This document shows positions 21,791-34,108 of a DNA stretch of 64,000 bases, in pieces. Source of the DNA: Mytilus californianus (Eukaryota; Mollusca; Bivalvia; Mytilida; Mytilidae); contig NW_026262659.1 in NCBI RefSeq assembly GCF_021869535.1, positions 1-64,000 on the forward strand, given 5' to 3'. Position numbers and translations under genes: made by a program. How positions within the stretch are numbered: position 1 is the first letter of the stretch; each line of letters starts with the position of its first letter. The notes under the pieces are model-generated. The model searched no databases. It saw only the letters and a program-made list of their open reading frames with translations, and had not been told where the DNA came from.

Positions 21791-24700
21791 TAGGTCTTTC
21801 CATTTTTCTGTCGAAAGACCTATTGTATTTGTTCTGATTTTTTTTCTTTCTTCAGCCTAATTTTGTTCTTGCGATAAATATTTGTTTCGCAATATGTTGC
21901 TTAGATATTTGTATATGATATCGAACAGTTTATGCACCTTTGAAATTTACCCTGCGTAAAAAAATACTTTTCTTTGTAGGAGTTATCTCCCCGAACAATG
22001 TTTTCCTTGTGACTGCATCTCCTCCATAACCGTAAAAGAAAGCGACAAATTTATTTTATAAAATTGCTCGTTATATCCTTGGCATGATTTGTCCTAAGCG
22101 ATATGAACACTCCATATGAGAGTTATTTCCCCTTATGTATTTGATATAAGTGATATGCATTTCTATCTTGTAAACCATAAGTGATAGAGACCTAGGATCT
22201 TTTGATTTGAGGTTCTTGGTCCAAAAAAATGAAAATTAGGTCAAGGTAAAAGGTCAAGGTCATATTCTAATTTTTGAATTTGGATTATTTTCACTTATTT
22301 CCAAAAACCGTATAAGATATAGACAAATTAGTTTTACTAAATTGTTAGTTGCGACATGTCGTAACACGTAAATTTCGATTGCAATGGTACGTTGAACGTA
22401 AAAGGGAGTTTTCTCCCCTCTTGTATTTAAAAATATGCGTATCGTGATATAACTCATTAACCAAATATAATTAAGACCTATGGTCTTTCGATTTGAGGTC
22501 CTTGGTTAATGACCTTGAAATTGATCTCAAGGTCATAGCTTAATTTGACGTTCTAGATTTTGACCTTTGCTTTTACTTCATATGTTTATATGATAAAGCC
22601 ATGAGACTTTTTGCAGTAGGTTTCAAACCATTTAACCTTGAAAAAAAACAACCGGATGTGACCTTGTGTTAACCGGAAGTAGTTTTTTTTTTTGTACTTT
22701 ATTAATATAAAAGTATATAGAACCAGATATTTTTGGAATCAGTGTCAAGTAAATATTCAAATAGAATCGGAAGTAACATTTTTCAAACCGGAAGTAACAA
22801 ATTATCTCCCTTATTTAAAAAAAAAATTATATAGAAACCATATATTTTTGGAATAAGCGTACAATAAGCTATCATTTGACGATTGAAATGACATTTTAAA
22901 CCTAATTTTACTACTTTTAATATTAAAATACATGGTTTTTGGTGGAAAGACCTTCAATTGTTCTCTGAACAATTGGTTTTTAATTATGTTGTGCTTTTCC
23001 ATTTCAGTCATAGGATATTGAAAGACAAATTGAACCATACATGAGTGATGGACATTAAATAGAGAATCTAAGCAGACAACATAATACCACTTCATATGTT
23101 TCCGACAAAACCATTGGAAGAAAACATAACAGTTTTGAAGATAAAAAAGCACTTTTCATCCAAAACATGGCAGTAACTGAAAGATTGCATTACATTCAAA
23201 AGAAAAGAGGAATTGTTTGGTGTTCAAAACCGACATTCACTAGCTGCCACATTGCAGTGTCATTTGTTTGCGATTGCTGCCTTACCAATAAATAGTGATC
23301 CTTGGATATTAAAAGATGAGTTGAAACTTATACCAGTAATGGACAGTAAATAGAGAATCTTAGCAAACAGCATAATACCACATCTTATGTTTTCAATAAA
23401 ATGTTTGGATGGAAACAATACTATTTGGAGGATGAAAAAGTAATTTTCATCCAAAGCAAGGCAGTTACTGAAAGATATAATTAAATCATAAAGGAAAATG
23501 GCAAAGTGAAATGTTTGACTTGCAATTTAACCTACATCATGTACTGCCACATTTGTATCGGTTGTTCGTGATGACTGTCATTCCAGCAAATATTAAAACA
23601 TATTATTTAGTAACCTATCTATAACGTAATTATTTTATGTTTTAATAACGTTGGTTGTTGTTGTGAATTTTAAGTAAAATTTTTAATTTACATGCAGCGT
23701 CATAATGATAAAATTGGTATTTGAATGAATTTATAGTGTTTAATTGATATGATAGAGTTTTTACCTAAATATCATTTTTGAAAAACATTAGTTTTTATAA
23801 TATAAATTTAATGTTTAATAAAATCAACATATACTAATTCAATGTTTAATTACTACACATTCTATAACTTAATGTCCCACACTTGTGACATTATTTTTTA
23901 ACCAAGAAACTAAGATAGCATTCATTTACAAGTTGTCTTATGTATAAATGCACAATGAAATATTTCCGCATTTTGATTTGCAAAAATAAAAAAAGTTAAG
24001 TAATAAGTAACACTGGCAAACTAACTCATTCAGTTGTATAAATATGCATTTCTTTCAAAATGTCAATCCTCATTACCTTGTTCTTATGTTGGTGCATAAT
24101 TTTTTTTTATCTTTCAACATACAGCCATGTAGGTTTTTATGACTTATAAAAGAAGAAATTATGTACTCACTATGCTTAAAGTCTGCATTTTTTAACTCCC
24201 AAAGTATTCCATGATGCTTAAACACATTACATACATTGTATTAGTTTAAAATGACACAAAAAAACTTAAAATTTTTATGTTTTAATAACATAAGTGTAAA
24301 ATTAAATTCATAATGTTTTATTAGCAATGTTGATCTGACTTAACCAAATGTAACATTAAAATATTAATTTTTCATTTATATAAAATTATTACTTTTTAAA
24401 AAATAGATTGACAAGTTCAACGACTAAATAAAGTTTTTTTTAAATATATTTTTAAAACAGTATGTCCCATCTTAAATAATAGTAAATCACACACTTATTT
24501 TGAAAATATAATTTTAAAAGCAAAATTTACATCAACTTGGGGAGATAATAAGCCAATTTCAGTATACCAAAGTCACCTTCAGTTTCAAATAATAGCTAAC
24601 TTTACACTGATTCCAAAAATATATAGTTTCCATAACCTTTTTCTTCAAATAAGGGAGATAAGTTGTTAAAAGGTTACATCTGGTTGACATTTTCAATGTC

Positions 24701-24925
24701 ATATGTCTTCCAACCTTATTTTTAAGACCCAATGGCTCTATCATGTATAAATAATGAGATAGAGTAAAGGTCAAAATATAGAACGTCAAATTTACCTTTG
24801 CCCTTGAATACATTTCATGGTCATAAAGCAGGGACTTTAAATCAAATGACCCCAAGTCTCCACTATAATATCGGAAATGAGTTCTATCCCAATACAGCTA
24901 ATTTTAAGTATAAGAGGGGTGGAAA
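21791..24925. repeat. Large old inverted composite repeat
   Basis: The left end has a small hairpin, AGGTCTTTCC...GAAAGACCT. The left arm (about 22450-22900) and right arm (24560-24870) are inverted relatives sharing TTTGACGTTCTA, TTTTGACCTTT, GATAAAGCCATGAG-like and ATATTTTTGGAATCAGTGT phrases in mirror order. The right end near 24915 has GGGTGGAAAGTCCC, possibly the counterpart of the left terminus. The interior contains a ~310-base direct duplication. It is diverged and its ends are uncertain. Confidence 0.5.
23000..23590 (+). repeat. Direct duplication, about 305-base period
   Basis: Sequence from about 23005 (GGATATTGAAAGACAAATTG, AATAGAGAATCTAAGCA, TTTTCATCCAAAACATGGCA) recurs from about 23307 with many substitutions. 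No coding signal in either copy. Confidence 0.6.
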
Positions 24926-24949
24926 GTCCCATCAAAAGTTAACGCACCC

Positions 24950-26190
24950 TTTATAACTAAAATAACATTTTGAGACATGCTGCAACTAACAAAATAAGGA
25001 GAAAAAATTGTCCATACCTAATCATGCTTATGCGGTTTCTGAAAAGAAGCAAATTTAAGCCAAAATCAAAATTTATAACCTGACATTGACCTTTGACCAT
25101 GAACTTATTCACTGAAATAGGGCAATAACTCCTTAAGTGGTCAATTGACAATTTTGGTCATATTAACGTTTTTGTAGATCTTACTTTGCTGAACATTATC
25201 GCTGCTTACAATTTATATATATATATCAATAATAATATTCAAGATAATAACAAAAAACTACAAAATTTGGTTAAAACTACCAATTCGGTTGCAGCAACCC
25301 ATCAATGGGTTGTTCGATTCGCCTGAAATTTTCAGAGCTGATAGATCTAGACCAATTGAACAATTTCACCCCATGTCCGATTTGCTCTAATAGATTTAGT
25401 TTTTGAAATATAAGCGAAAAACTGCATTTGACCCCTATGTTCTATTTTTAGCCATGGCGGCCATGTTTGTCAATGGATCAAAACTTCGGATACAATTTAT
25501 AAACAAGATACCATAAGGCACATTTATTTAAAGTTTGAAGGTAATTGGCCCAGTAGTTTCAGAGAAGATTTTTAAATGTTAGCAAGCTTAATGAACAAAT
25601 TGTGTAAAATTGTCTTTAACGGGCAATAACTCCTTAAGGAGTCAATTGACAATTATGGTCATATTAACTTTTTTGTAGAACTTACTTTGCTGAACATTAT
25701 TGCTGTTTACAGTTTATATCTATCTATGATAATATTCAAGATAATAACACAAACCTGCAAAATTTCCTTAAAACTACCAAATTTAGTGGCAGCAACCCAA
25801 CAATGGGTTGTTCGATTCGTCTGAAATTTTCAGAGCTGATAGATCTTGACCAATTGAACAATTTTATCCCAGTTAGATGTGCTATGAAAGCTTTAGTTTT
25901 TGAGAAATAAGCCAAAAACTGCATTTGACCCCTATGTTCTATTTTTAGCCATGGCGGCCATGTTTGACGATGGATCAAAACTTTGGATACAATTTATAAA
26001 CAAGATACCCTAAGGAATATTTAGTTTAAGTTTAAATGTATTTGGCCTAGTAGTTTCAGAGAAGAAGATTTTTTAAATAGTTTACGACGACAGACGACGA
26101 CGACAGACGACGGACGACGACGGACGCCAAGTAATGGCATAAGCTCACTAGTGGCCCTTCAGGCTCTGGTGAGCTAAAAAAGCGTATTGG
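24950..26190 (+). repeat. Family J dispersed repeat with two ~500-base units
   Basis: GGGCAATAACTCCTTAAG starts units at 25119 and 25621 (period 502). Each unit carries GCAGCAACCCA, GTTGTTCGATTCG, TAGCCATGGCGGCCATGTTT and GGCCCAGTAGTTTCAGAG-type phrases. A GAC-rich stretch at 26083-26132 precedes the terminal phrase CTCTGGTGAGCTAAAAA. I recognise it as one of the commonest mussel repeats. Confidence 0.75.
26083..26132 (+). repeat. GAC-rich microsatellite
   Basis: A run of GACGAC/GGACGAC units just before the end of family J. The counterpart lies at the same position in the copy at 45290-45341. Confidence 0.8.
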
Positions 26191-27144
26191 AGATGGGACA
26201 AGAAAAACAAACAATAACAACAATTTTGTCTCAATCATTTTCAGATTGATCATACGCATGTGTCCCCCCTTTTTTGTAATTGTTTATAGACAAGATTCGC
26301 CCCCATTTTATAGATTGTTGCCTAACTATTCAGGCTTATACATATATTGATGAGAACAATATATATTTTAATTATCTAACACTGAATTATCAATTAGAAT
26401 GGATATAAAAGTCGTAGGATACAGATGTCAGGCAATTGTTAACGACGATCGTTGTTTCTTCTTTCAGGAATACTTTTGTTTGTTGAAGTCGTTATTTCAT
26501 ATAATTGAATAAAAACTTACATTAATTTACGTATTTCAATCATTGTAAACCATTATCCGACGGCTAAATGATGATATAGGTCATCGCTTGGACATCCTCC
26601 ATTTTGTTTTAAAACGAAAACAAACATTCAAATGCCCGGATGTGTATATCTTTTTCAAGCCGATCGAAAACCATGCATATATATGTCAGGATCGATTATA
26701 TATCTTAGACTATTTCTTAACGGATAAGTTCCGATGCTTGTTTGAAGTATCAAAAAATGAAAGATATATTAAACTATCATTTGAGTGCAAATTTCATAAC
26801 ATATATATGGGGGAACCAATAATTAATCGTGATTAAAGTTAGTGTACACTTTAACTCGGTTTGTACCGATTTGGTGCAAAGTGACATATATAGAAAAATG
26901 GGGGTATGTCACTTCAGAAATCAATATCTTTCTTATTCCTCAATAGTTTTTAACCACCAAGACCGTTTTGTGATCGCAATATATCGATCCTTCGTGTGGC
27001 ATTAGTTTGACATTGCTAATATTTATACTTTTTTTTTTTACATATACCTAAAGTTAAGGTGTACAGCTCAACTGTACAGTATACTGAGGTGTACAGTTAA
27101 TGTCCATTTGTACCCCCGAGGTGTGCATCTTACTACCCAAATGT

Positions 27145-27146
<2 letters not shown>
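26191..27146. other. Unassigned stretch
   Basis: Contains an 82-codon open frame at 26588-26836 (plus) with no recognised domain and no supporting signals. Otherwise featureless. Confidence 0.25.
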
Positions 27147-27189
<43 letters not shown>

Positions 27190-27200
27190 TATATATGTAT
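27147..27200. repeat. TA dinucleotide microsatellite
   Basis: About 25 TA units with a late AAATA interruption, lying 110 bases left of the 540-bp satellite. Similar shorter TA tracts abut the satellite borders. Confidence 0.9.
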
Positions 27201-27312
27201 TTTATTTGTGTAATTGAATTAATCTCTGTACTGATTAATCCACACTCCCATAGATTTGTATGTCATGTGCTGCTATTTATAGGCACTTATAATATATATA
27301 CATATATACAAA

Positions 27313-30300
27313 TCTAAATTGAAAACAACGTTCAAACCTATGATTGCGTTGGATAAAAACCGCAATTTTTATACATGTGCATGCAAAACAAAATTCTTGT
27401 TAGAGGGATCTAAATACAGCACAAACAACATTTTCCAAAAGACCAAAAAAGTGAAAAAGTATATTTTAACAAAACGCATTTGACTAACAGGTCGAACAAC
27501 AAATGTTCTTAAATCCTGCTGACTGCCATTGGCGATTGCCAAATAAACGGATCACAAGGTGTAATAAATGGATCTCAACTATAAATTTAATACCAAACAG
27601 AAAACAATAAACTCGCGGCGAAGATGGTATACCGCAAACAAAGGTGCAAAGATTTTTTGTACACCATATCCAGATTTCGACAATTAATGTCTCTTCAGTG
27701 ATGTTAGGAATCGAAACGGTTATTGGAAGGCCACATAATTTTCCTCAATTTAGGATAGACTCTTGAATTTTGAGGAGTCAAAATAGGATGAACGGATCAT
27801 ATGAACCCGATGGCAAATATTATACACGCCCAAACGAAAAAATATAAACAAGTCTAAATTGAAAACAACGTTCAAACCTATGATTGCGTTGGATAAAAAC
27901 CGCAATTTTTATACGTGTGCATGCAAAACAAAATTCTTGTTAGAGGGATCTAAACACAGCACAAACAACATTTTCCAAAAGACCAAAAAAGTGAAAAAGT
28001 ATATTTTAACAAAACGCATTTGACTAACAGGTCGAACAACAAATGTTCTTAAATCCTGCTGACTGCCATTGGCGATTGCCAAATAAACGGATCACAAGGT
28101 GTTATAAATGGATCTCAACTATAAATTTAATACCCAACAGAAAACAATAAACTTGCGGCGAAGATGGTATACCGCAAACAAAGGTGCAAAGATTTTTTGT
28201 ACACCATATCCGGATTTCGACAATTAATGTCTCTTCAGTGATGTTAGGAATCGAAACGGTTATTGGAAGGCCACATAATTTTCCTCAATTTAGGATAGAC
28301 TCTTGAATTTTGAGGAGTCAAAAAAGGATGAACGGATCATATAAACCCGATGGCAAATATAATACAAGCCCAAACGAAAAAATATAAACAAGTCTTAATT
28401 GAAAACAACATTCAAACCTATGATTGCGTTGGATAAAAACCGCAATTTTTATACGTGTGCATGCAAAACAAAATTCTTGTTAGAGGGATCTAAATACAGC
28501 ACAAACAACATTTTCCAAAAGACCAAAAAAGTGAAAAAGTATATTTTAACAAAACGCATTCGACTAACAGGTCGAACAACAAATGTTCTTAAATCCTGCT
28601 GACTGCCATTGGCGATTGCCAAATACACGGATCACAAGGTGTAATAAATGGATCTCAACTATAAATTTAATACCCAACAGAAAACAATAAACTTGCGGCG
28701 AAGATGGTATACCGCAAACAAAGGTGCAAAGATTTTTTGTACACCATATCCGGATTTCGACAATTAATGTCTCTTCAGTGATGTTAGGAATCGAAACGGT
28801 TATTGGAAGGCCACATAATTTTCCTCAATTTAGGATAGACTCTTGAATTTTGAGGAGTCAAAATAGGATGAACGGATCATATAAACCCGATGGCAAATAT
28901 AATACAAGCCCAAACGAAAAAATATAAACAAGTCTAAATTGAAAACAACGTTCAAACCTATGATTGCGTTGGATAAAAACCGCAATTTTTATACGTGTGC
29001 ATGCAAAACAAAATTCTTGTTAGAGGGATCTAAATACAGCACAAACAACATTTTCCAAAAGACCAAAAAAGTGAAAAAGTATATTTTAACAAAACGCATT
29101 TGACTAACAGGTCGAACAACAAATGTTCTTAAATCCTGCTGACTGCCATTGGCGATTGCCAAATAAACGGATCACAAGGTGTAATAAATGGATCTCAACT
29201 ATAAATTTAATACCCAACAGAAAACAATAAACTTGCGGCGAAGATGGTATACCGCAAACAAAGGTGCAAAGATTTTTTGTACACCATATCCGGATTTCGA
29301 CAATTAATGTCTCTTCAGTGATGTTAGGAATCGAAACGGTTATTGGAAGGCCACATAATTTTCCTCAATTGAGGATAGACTCTTGAATTTTGAGGAGTCA
29401 AAATAGGATGAACGGATCATATAAACCCGATGGCAAATATAATACAAGCCCAAACAAAAAAATATAAACAAGTCTAAATTGAAAACAACGTTCAAACCTA
29501 TGATTGCGTTGGATAAAAACCGCAATTTTTATACGTGTGCATGCAAAACAAAATTCTTGTTAGAGGGATCTAAATACAGCACAAACAACATTTTCCAAAA
29601 GACCAAAAAAGTGAAAAAGTATATTTTAACAAAACGCATTTGACTAACAGGTCGAACAACAAATGTTCTTAAATCCTGCTGACTGCCATTGGCGATTGCC
29701 AAATAAACGGATCACAAGGTGTTATAAATGGATCTCAACTATAAATTTAATACCCAACAGAAAACAATAAACTTGCGGCGAAGATGGTATACCGCAAACA
29801 AAGGTGCAAAGATTTTTTGTACACCATATCCGGATTTCGACAATTAATGTCTCTTCAGTGATGTTAGGAATCGAAACGGTTATTGGAAGGCCACATAATT
29901 TTCCTCAATTTAGGATAGACTCTTGAATTTTGAGGAGTCAAAATAGGATGAACGGATCATATAAACCCGATGGCAAATATAATACAAGCCCAAACGAAAA
30001 AATATAAACAAGTCTAAATTGAAAACAACGTTCAAACCTATGATTGCGTTGGATAAAAACCGCAATTTTTATACGTGTGCATGCAAAACAAAATTCTTGT
30101 TAGAGTGATCTAAATACAGTACAAACAACATTTTCCAAAAGACCAAAAAAGTGAAAAAGTATATTTTAACAAAACGCATTTGACTAACAGGTCGAACAAC
30201 AAATGTTCTTAAATCCTGCTGACTGCCATTGGCGATTGCCAAATAAACGGATCACAAGGTGTAATAAATGGATCTCAACTATAAATTTAATACCCAACAG

Positions 30301-32887
30301 AAAACAAAAAACTTGCGGCGAAGATGGTATACCGCAAACAAAGGTGCAAAGATTTTTTGTACACCATATCCGGATTTCGACAATTAATGTCTCTTCAGTG
30401 ATGTTAGGAATCGAAACGGTTATTGGAAGGCCACATAATTTTCCTCAATTGAGGATAGACTCTTGAATTTTGAGGAGTCAAAATAGGATGAACGGATCAT
30501 ATAAACCCGATGGCAAATATAATACAAGCCCAAACGAAAAAATATAAACAAGTCTAAATTGAAAACAACGTTCAAACCTATGATTGCGTTGGATAAAAAC
30601 CGCAATTTTTATACGTGTGCATGCAAAACAAAATTCTTGTTAGAGGGATCTAAATACAGCACAAACAACATTTTCCAAAAGACCAAAAAAGTGAAAAAGT
30701 ATATTTTAACAAAACGCATTTGACTAACAGGTCGAACAACAAATGTTCTTAAATCCTGCTGACTGCCATTGGCGATTGCCAAATAAACGGATCACAAGGT
30801 GTTATAAATGGATCTCAACTATAAATTTAATACCCAACAGAAAACAATAAACTTGCGGCGAAGATGGTATACCGCAAACAAAGGTGCAAAGATTTTTTGT
30901 ACACCATATCCGGATTTCGACAATTAATGTCTCTTCAGTGATGTTAGGAATCGAAACGGTTATTGGAAGGCCACATAATTTTCCTCAATTGAGGATAGAC
31001 TCTTGAATTTTGAGGAGTCAAAATAGGATGAACGGATCATATAAACCCGATGGCAAATATAATACAAGCCCAAACGAAAAAATATAAACAAGTCTAAATT
31101 GAAAACAACGTTCAAACCTATGATTGCGTTGGATAAAAACCGCAATTTTTATACGTGTGCATGCAAAACAAAATTCTTGTTAGAGGGATCTAAATACAGC
31201 ACAAACAACATTTTCCAAAAGACCAAAAAAGTGAAAAAGTATATTTTAACAAAACGCATTTGACTAACAGGTCGAACAACAAATGTTCTTAAATCCTGCT
31301 GACTGCCATTGGCGATTGCCAAATAAACGGATCACAAGGTGTAATAAATGGATGTCAACTATAAATATAATACCAAACAGAAAACAATAAACTTGCGGCG
31401 AAGATGGTATACCGCAAACAAAGGTGCAAAGATTTTTTGTACACCATATCCGGATTTCGACAATTAATGTCTCTTCAGTGATGTTAGGAATCGAAACGGT
31501 TATTGGAAGGCCACATAATTTTCCTCAATTTAGGATAGACTCTTGAATTTTGAGGAGTCAAAATAGGATGAACGGATCATATAAACCCGATGGCAAATAT
31601 AATACAAGCCCAAACGAAAAAATATAAACAAGTCTTAACTGAAAACAACGTTCAAACCTATGATTGCGTTGGATAAAAACCGAAGTTTTTATACGTGTGC
31701 ATGCAAAACAAAATTCTTGTTAGAGGGATCTAAATACAGCACACACCAACATTTTCCAAAAGACCAAAAAAGTGAAAAAGTATATTTTAACAAAACGCAT
31801 TTGACTAACAGGTCGAACAACAAATGTTCTTAAATCCTGCTGACTGCCATTGGCGATTGCCAAATAAACGGATCACAAGGTGTAATAAATGGATCTCAAC
31901 TATAAATTTAATACCCAACAGAAAACAATAAACTTGCGGCGAAGATGGTATACCGCAAACAAAGGTGCAAAGATTTTTTGTACACCATATCCGGATTTCG
32001 ACAATTAATGTCTCTTCAGTGATGTTAGGAATCGAAACGGTTATTGGAAGGCCACATAATTTTCCTCAATTTAGGATAGACTCTTGAATTTTGAGGAGTC
32101 AAAATAGGATGAACGGATCATATGAACCCGATGGCAAATATAATACAAGCCCAAACGAAAAAATATAAACAAGTCTAAATTGAAAACAACGTTCAAACCT
32201 ATGATTGCGTTGGATAAAAACCGCAATTTTTATACGTGTGCATGCAAAACAAAATTCTTGTTAGAGGGATCTAAATACAGCACAAACAACATTTTCCAAA
32301 AGACCAAAAAAGTGAAAAAGTATATTTTGACAAAACGCATTTGACTAACAGGTCGAACAACAAATGTTCTTAAATCCTGCTGACTGCCATTGGCGATTTC
32401 CAAATAAACGGATCACAAGGTGTAATAAATGGATCTCAACTATAAATTTAATTCCAAACAGAAAACAATAAACTTGCGGCGAAGATGGTATACCGCAAAC
32501 AAAGGTGCAAAGATTTTTTGTACACCATATCCGGATTTCGACAATTAATGTCTCTTCAGTGATGTTAGGAATCGAAACGGTTATTGGAAGGCCACATAAT
32601 ATTCCTCAATTTAGGATAGACTCTTGAATTTTGAGGAGTCAAAATAGGATGAACGGATCATATAAACCCGATGGCAAATATAATACAAGCCCAAACGAAA
32701 AAATATAAACAAGTCTAAATTGAAAACAACGTTCAAACCTATGATTGCGTTGGATAAAAACCGCAATTTTTATACGTGTGCATGCAAAACAAAATTCTTG
32801 TTAGAGGGATCTAAATACAGCACAAACAACATTTTCCAAAAGACCAAAAAAGTGAAAAAGTATATTTTAACAAAACGCATTTGACTA
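27313..32887 (+). repeat. 540-bp satellite array, about 10.3 tandem units
   Basis: The phrase TCTAAATTGAAAACAACGTT recurs at exact 540-base spacing from 27313 (27853, 28393, and so on). A single one-base insertion near 31744 shifts the last two units. Units are nearly identical, differing at a few sites such as GTGTAATAAATGG/GTGTTATAAATGG and CAATTTAGG/CAATTGAGG. The last unit stops after TTTGACTA and runs into a TA tract. Each unit includes, in reverse, the GAAATGCGC-type module found dispersed elsewhere. Short 61-67 codon frames repeat with the unit and are by-products. High identity indicates recent amplification or homogenisation. Confidence 0.95.
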
Positions 32888-33258
32888 TATATATATCATG
32901 AAAAGACATGATAAACAACATACCATGTAAATATGCAGGAAGCATTTGTAAGGTAAGAACTAAATGACAAAAGTGAAAGCAATTAAGAATCGATTTCTTC
33001 TTCTTAAGGTTAAAAAATTGAAAATGCAAATGCATATATGACACAGGTCAATTGGTTAACATATTAAGATTTTGTTAAAGAATAAAACACCACAATGTAC
33101 TAAGAACAATACTAAATGGTCACTGAATCTATGAAAGACCAGAAGAAAGAACTATACAGCAAGCAAGCACATGGATTTCCAAAGAAAATTACAAAAGCAA
33201 AGGATATTACAGAAACAATAAATGAAAAATAGATGATGTTAAACCCCCGGGGATAAGT
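32888..33258. other. Unassigned stretch
   Basis: Begins with a short TA tract at the satellite border. Nothing else recognised. Confidence 0.3.
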
Positions 33259-33470
33259 GTTCTAAAAAGTAAAATAACAAAAATACCGAACTCCAAGGAA
33301 AATTTTAAACGGATAGTCCCTAAGCAAATAGCAAAATCAAAAGCTCAAACACATCAAACACATCAAACACATCAAACGAATTGATAACAACTGTCATATT
33401 CCTGATTTGGTACAGGCATTTCATGTAGAAAATTATGGATTTAACCTGAACCTAGAAGACTCCTCAAAGA
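33259..33470 (-). repeat. Family F copy, minus strand
   Basis: AATACCGAACTCCAAGGAAA, CTGTCATATTCCTGATTTGG and TACAGGCATTTCATGTAGAA are the reverse of the family F core. A 10-11 base unit ACACATCAAAC is expanded to four copies at 33350-33380. Confidence 0.7.
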
Positions 33471-33786
33471 AATAAAAATATGTCCTGTCTATTCAACTGT
33501 GAGACAAACATAATCTTCCAAATGCAGAATTAGTGTGATGTTTTCTAAACAAAACATTATATACATTCATTTTGATGATAATTCATACCTATAAAAAGTC
33601 CCTCCGTAACAAAAAAAATAGTAAAATTAAAAAGGGACCCTTTACGAACGCCTAATTTAACTATCGTTTTTTTTTCTGCTTCTGCTGCACGCCTATAACA
33701 TTACTGTAACAGATAAAAAACTGACAAATTGAATCATCAATGATTAGAAATTTATACTTTCAATCATGATTAAAAGTAGATTTATT

Positions 33787-34016
33787 TTATTTTTTTTTAA
33801 ATGCAGAAAGCGATTTATTAAATTTATTCATCAGACGAACCATATGATTGGTAACAAGCCGATCGGTATTGTCTGAAAAATCGTCGTTGTAGGACTCTTC
33901 GCATGAAGATATAATGTCTTTTTCTTGTTTATTTTCCAACCAAAAAGGCTCAGATTGATGAGGTCAATTGTCTTAGGTTGTCGGTAATCGGGAAAATTGC
34001 TGTCAATACCGTCCAT
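33787..34016 (-). pseudogene. Possible first exon, frame-broken, unidentified protein
   Basis: An ATG at 34016 starts MDGIDSNFPDYRQPKTIDLI. After about 22 codons this frame becomes implausible. An overlapping frame continues EPFWLENKQEKDIISSC, then EESYNDDFSDNTDRLVTNHM, ending at a TAA at 33787. Both parts have acidic, soluble, protein-like composition, and a single indel near the CTTTTT at about 33947 would join them. Upstream at 34093-34108 lies a perfect 16-bp palindrome with an E-box. I do not recognise the product. It may be a decayed gene, an assembly indel or chance. Confidence 0.22.
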
Positions 34017-34092
34017 AGTGTAAATGTGCAAAAAAGTTATTGACATCATCCAGTTTGAGACATCTGCTCAGCTGGAAATCCGTAACGTAAGC

Positions 34093-34108
34093 ACGATCAC
34101 GTGATCGT
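34093..34108. promoter_or_regulatory. Perfect palindrome containing an E-box
   Basis: ACGATCACGTGATCGT is fully self-complementary and centred on CACGTG, a site for bHLH factors. It lies about 80 bases upstream of the ATG at 34016. A regulatory role is an inference from sequence and position. Confidence 0.4.

Noticed and set aside
26588..26836. 82-codon open frame on the plus strand
   Set aside because: No recognised domain and no promoter or splice support; it begins at an alternative codon, not a clear ATG.
28399..31145. Repeated 61-87 codon open frames inside the 540-bp satellite units
   Set aside because: They recur only because the unit recurs. Frames open and close with single substitutions between units and show no domain, so they are by-products.
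27313..32887. CRISPR array
   Set aside because: The repeat unit is 540 bases with no unique spacers, in eukaryotic DNA; it is a satellite.
34093..34108. E-box palindrome as evidence of a functional promoter
   Set aside because: Kept only as a low-confidence site. A CACGTG palindrome alone is not evidence of transcription.
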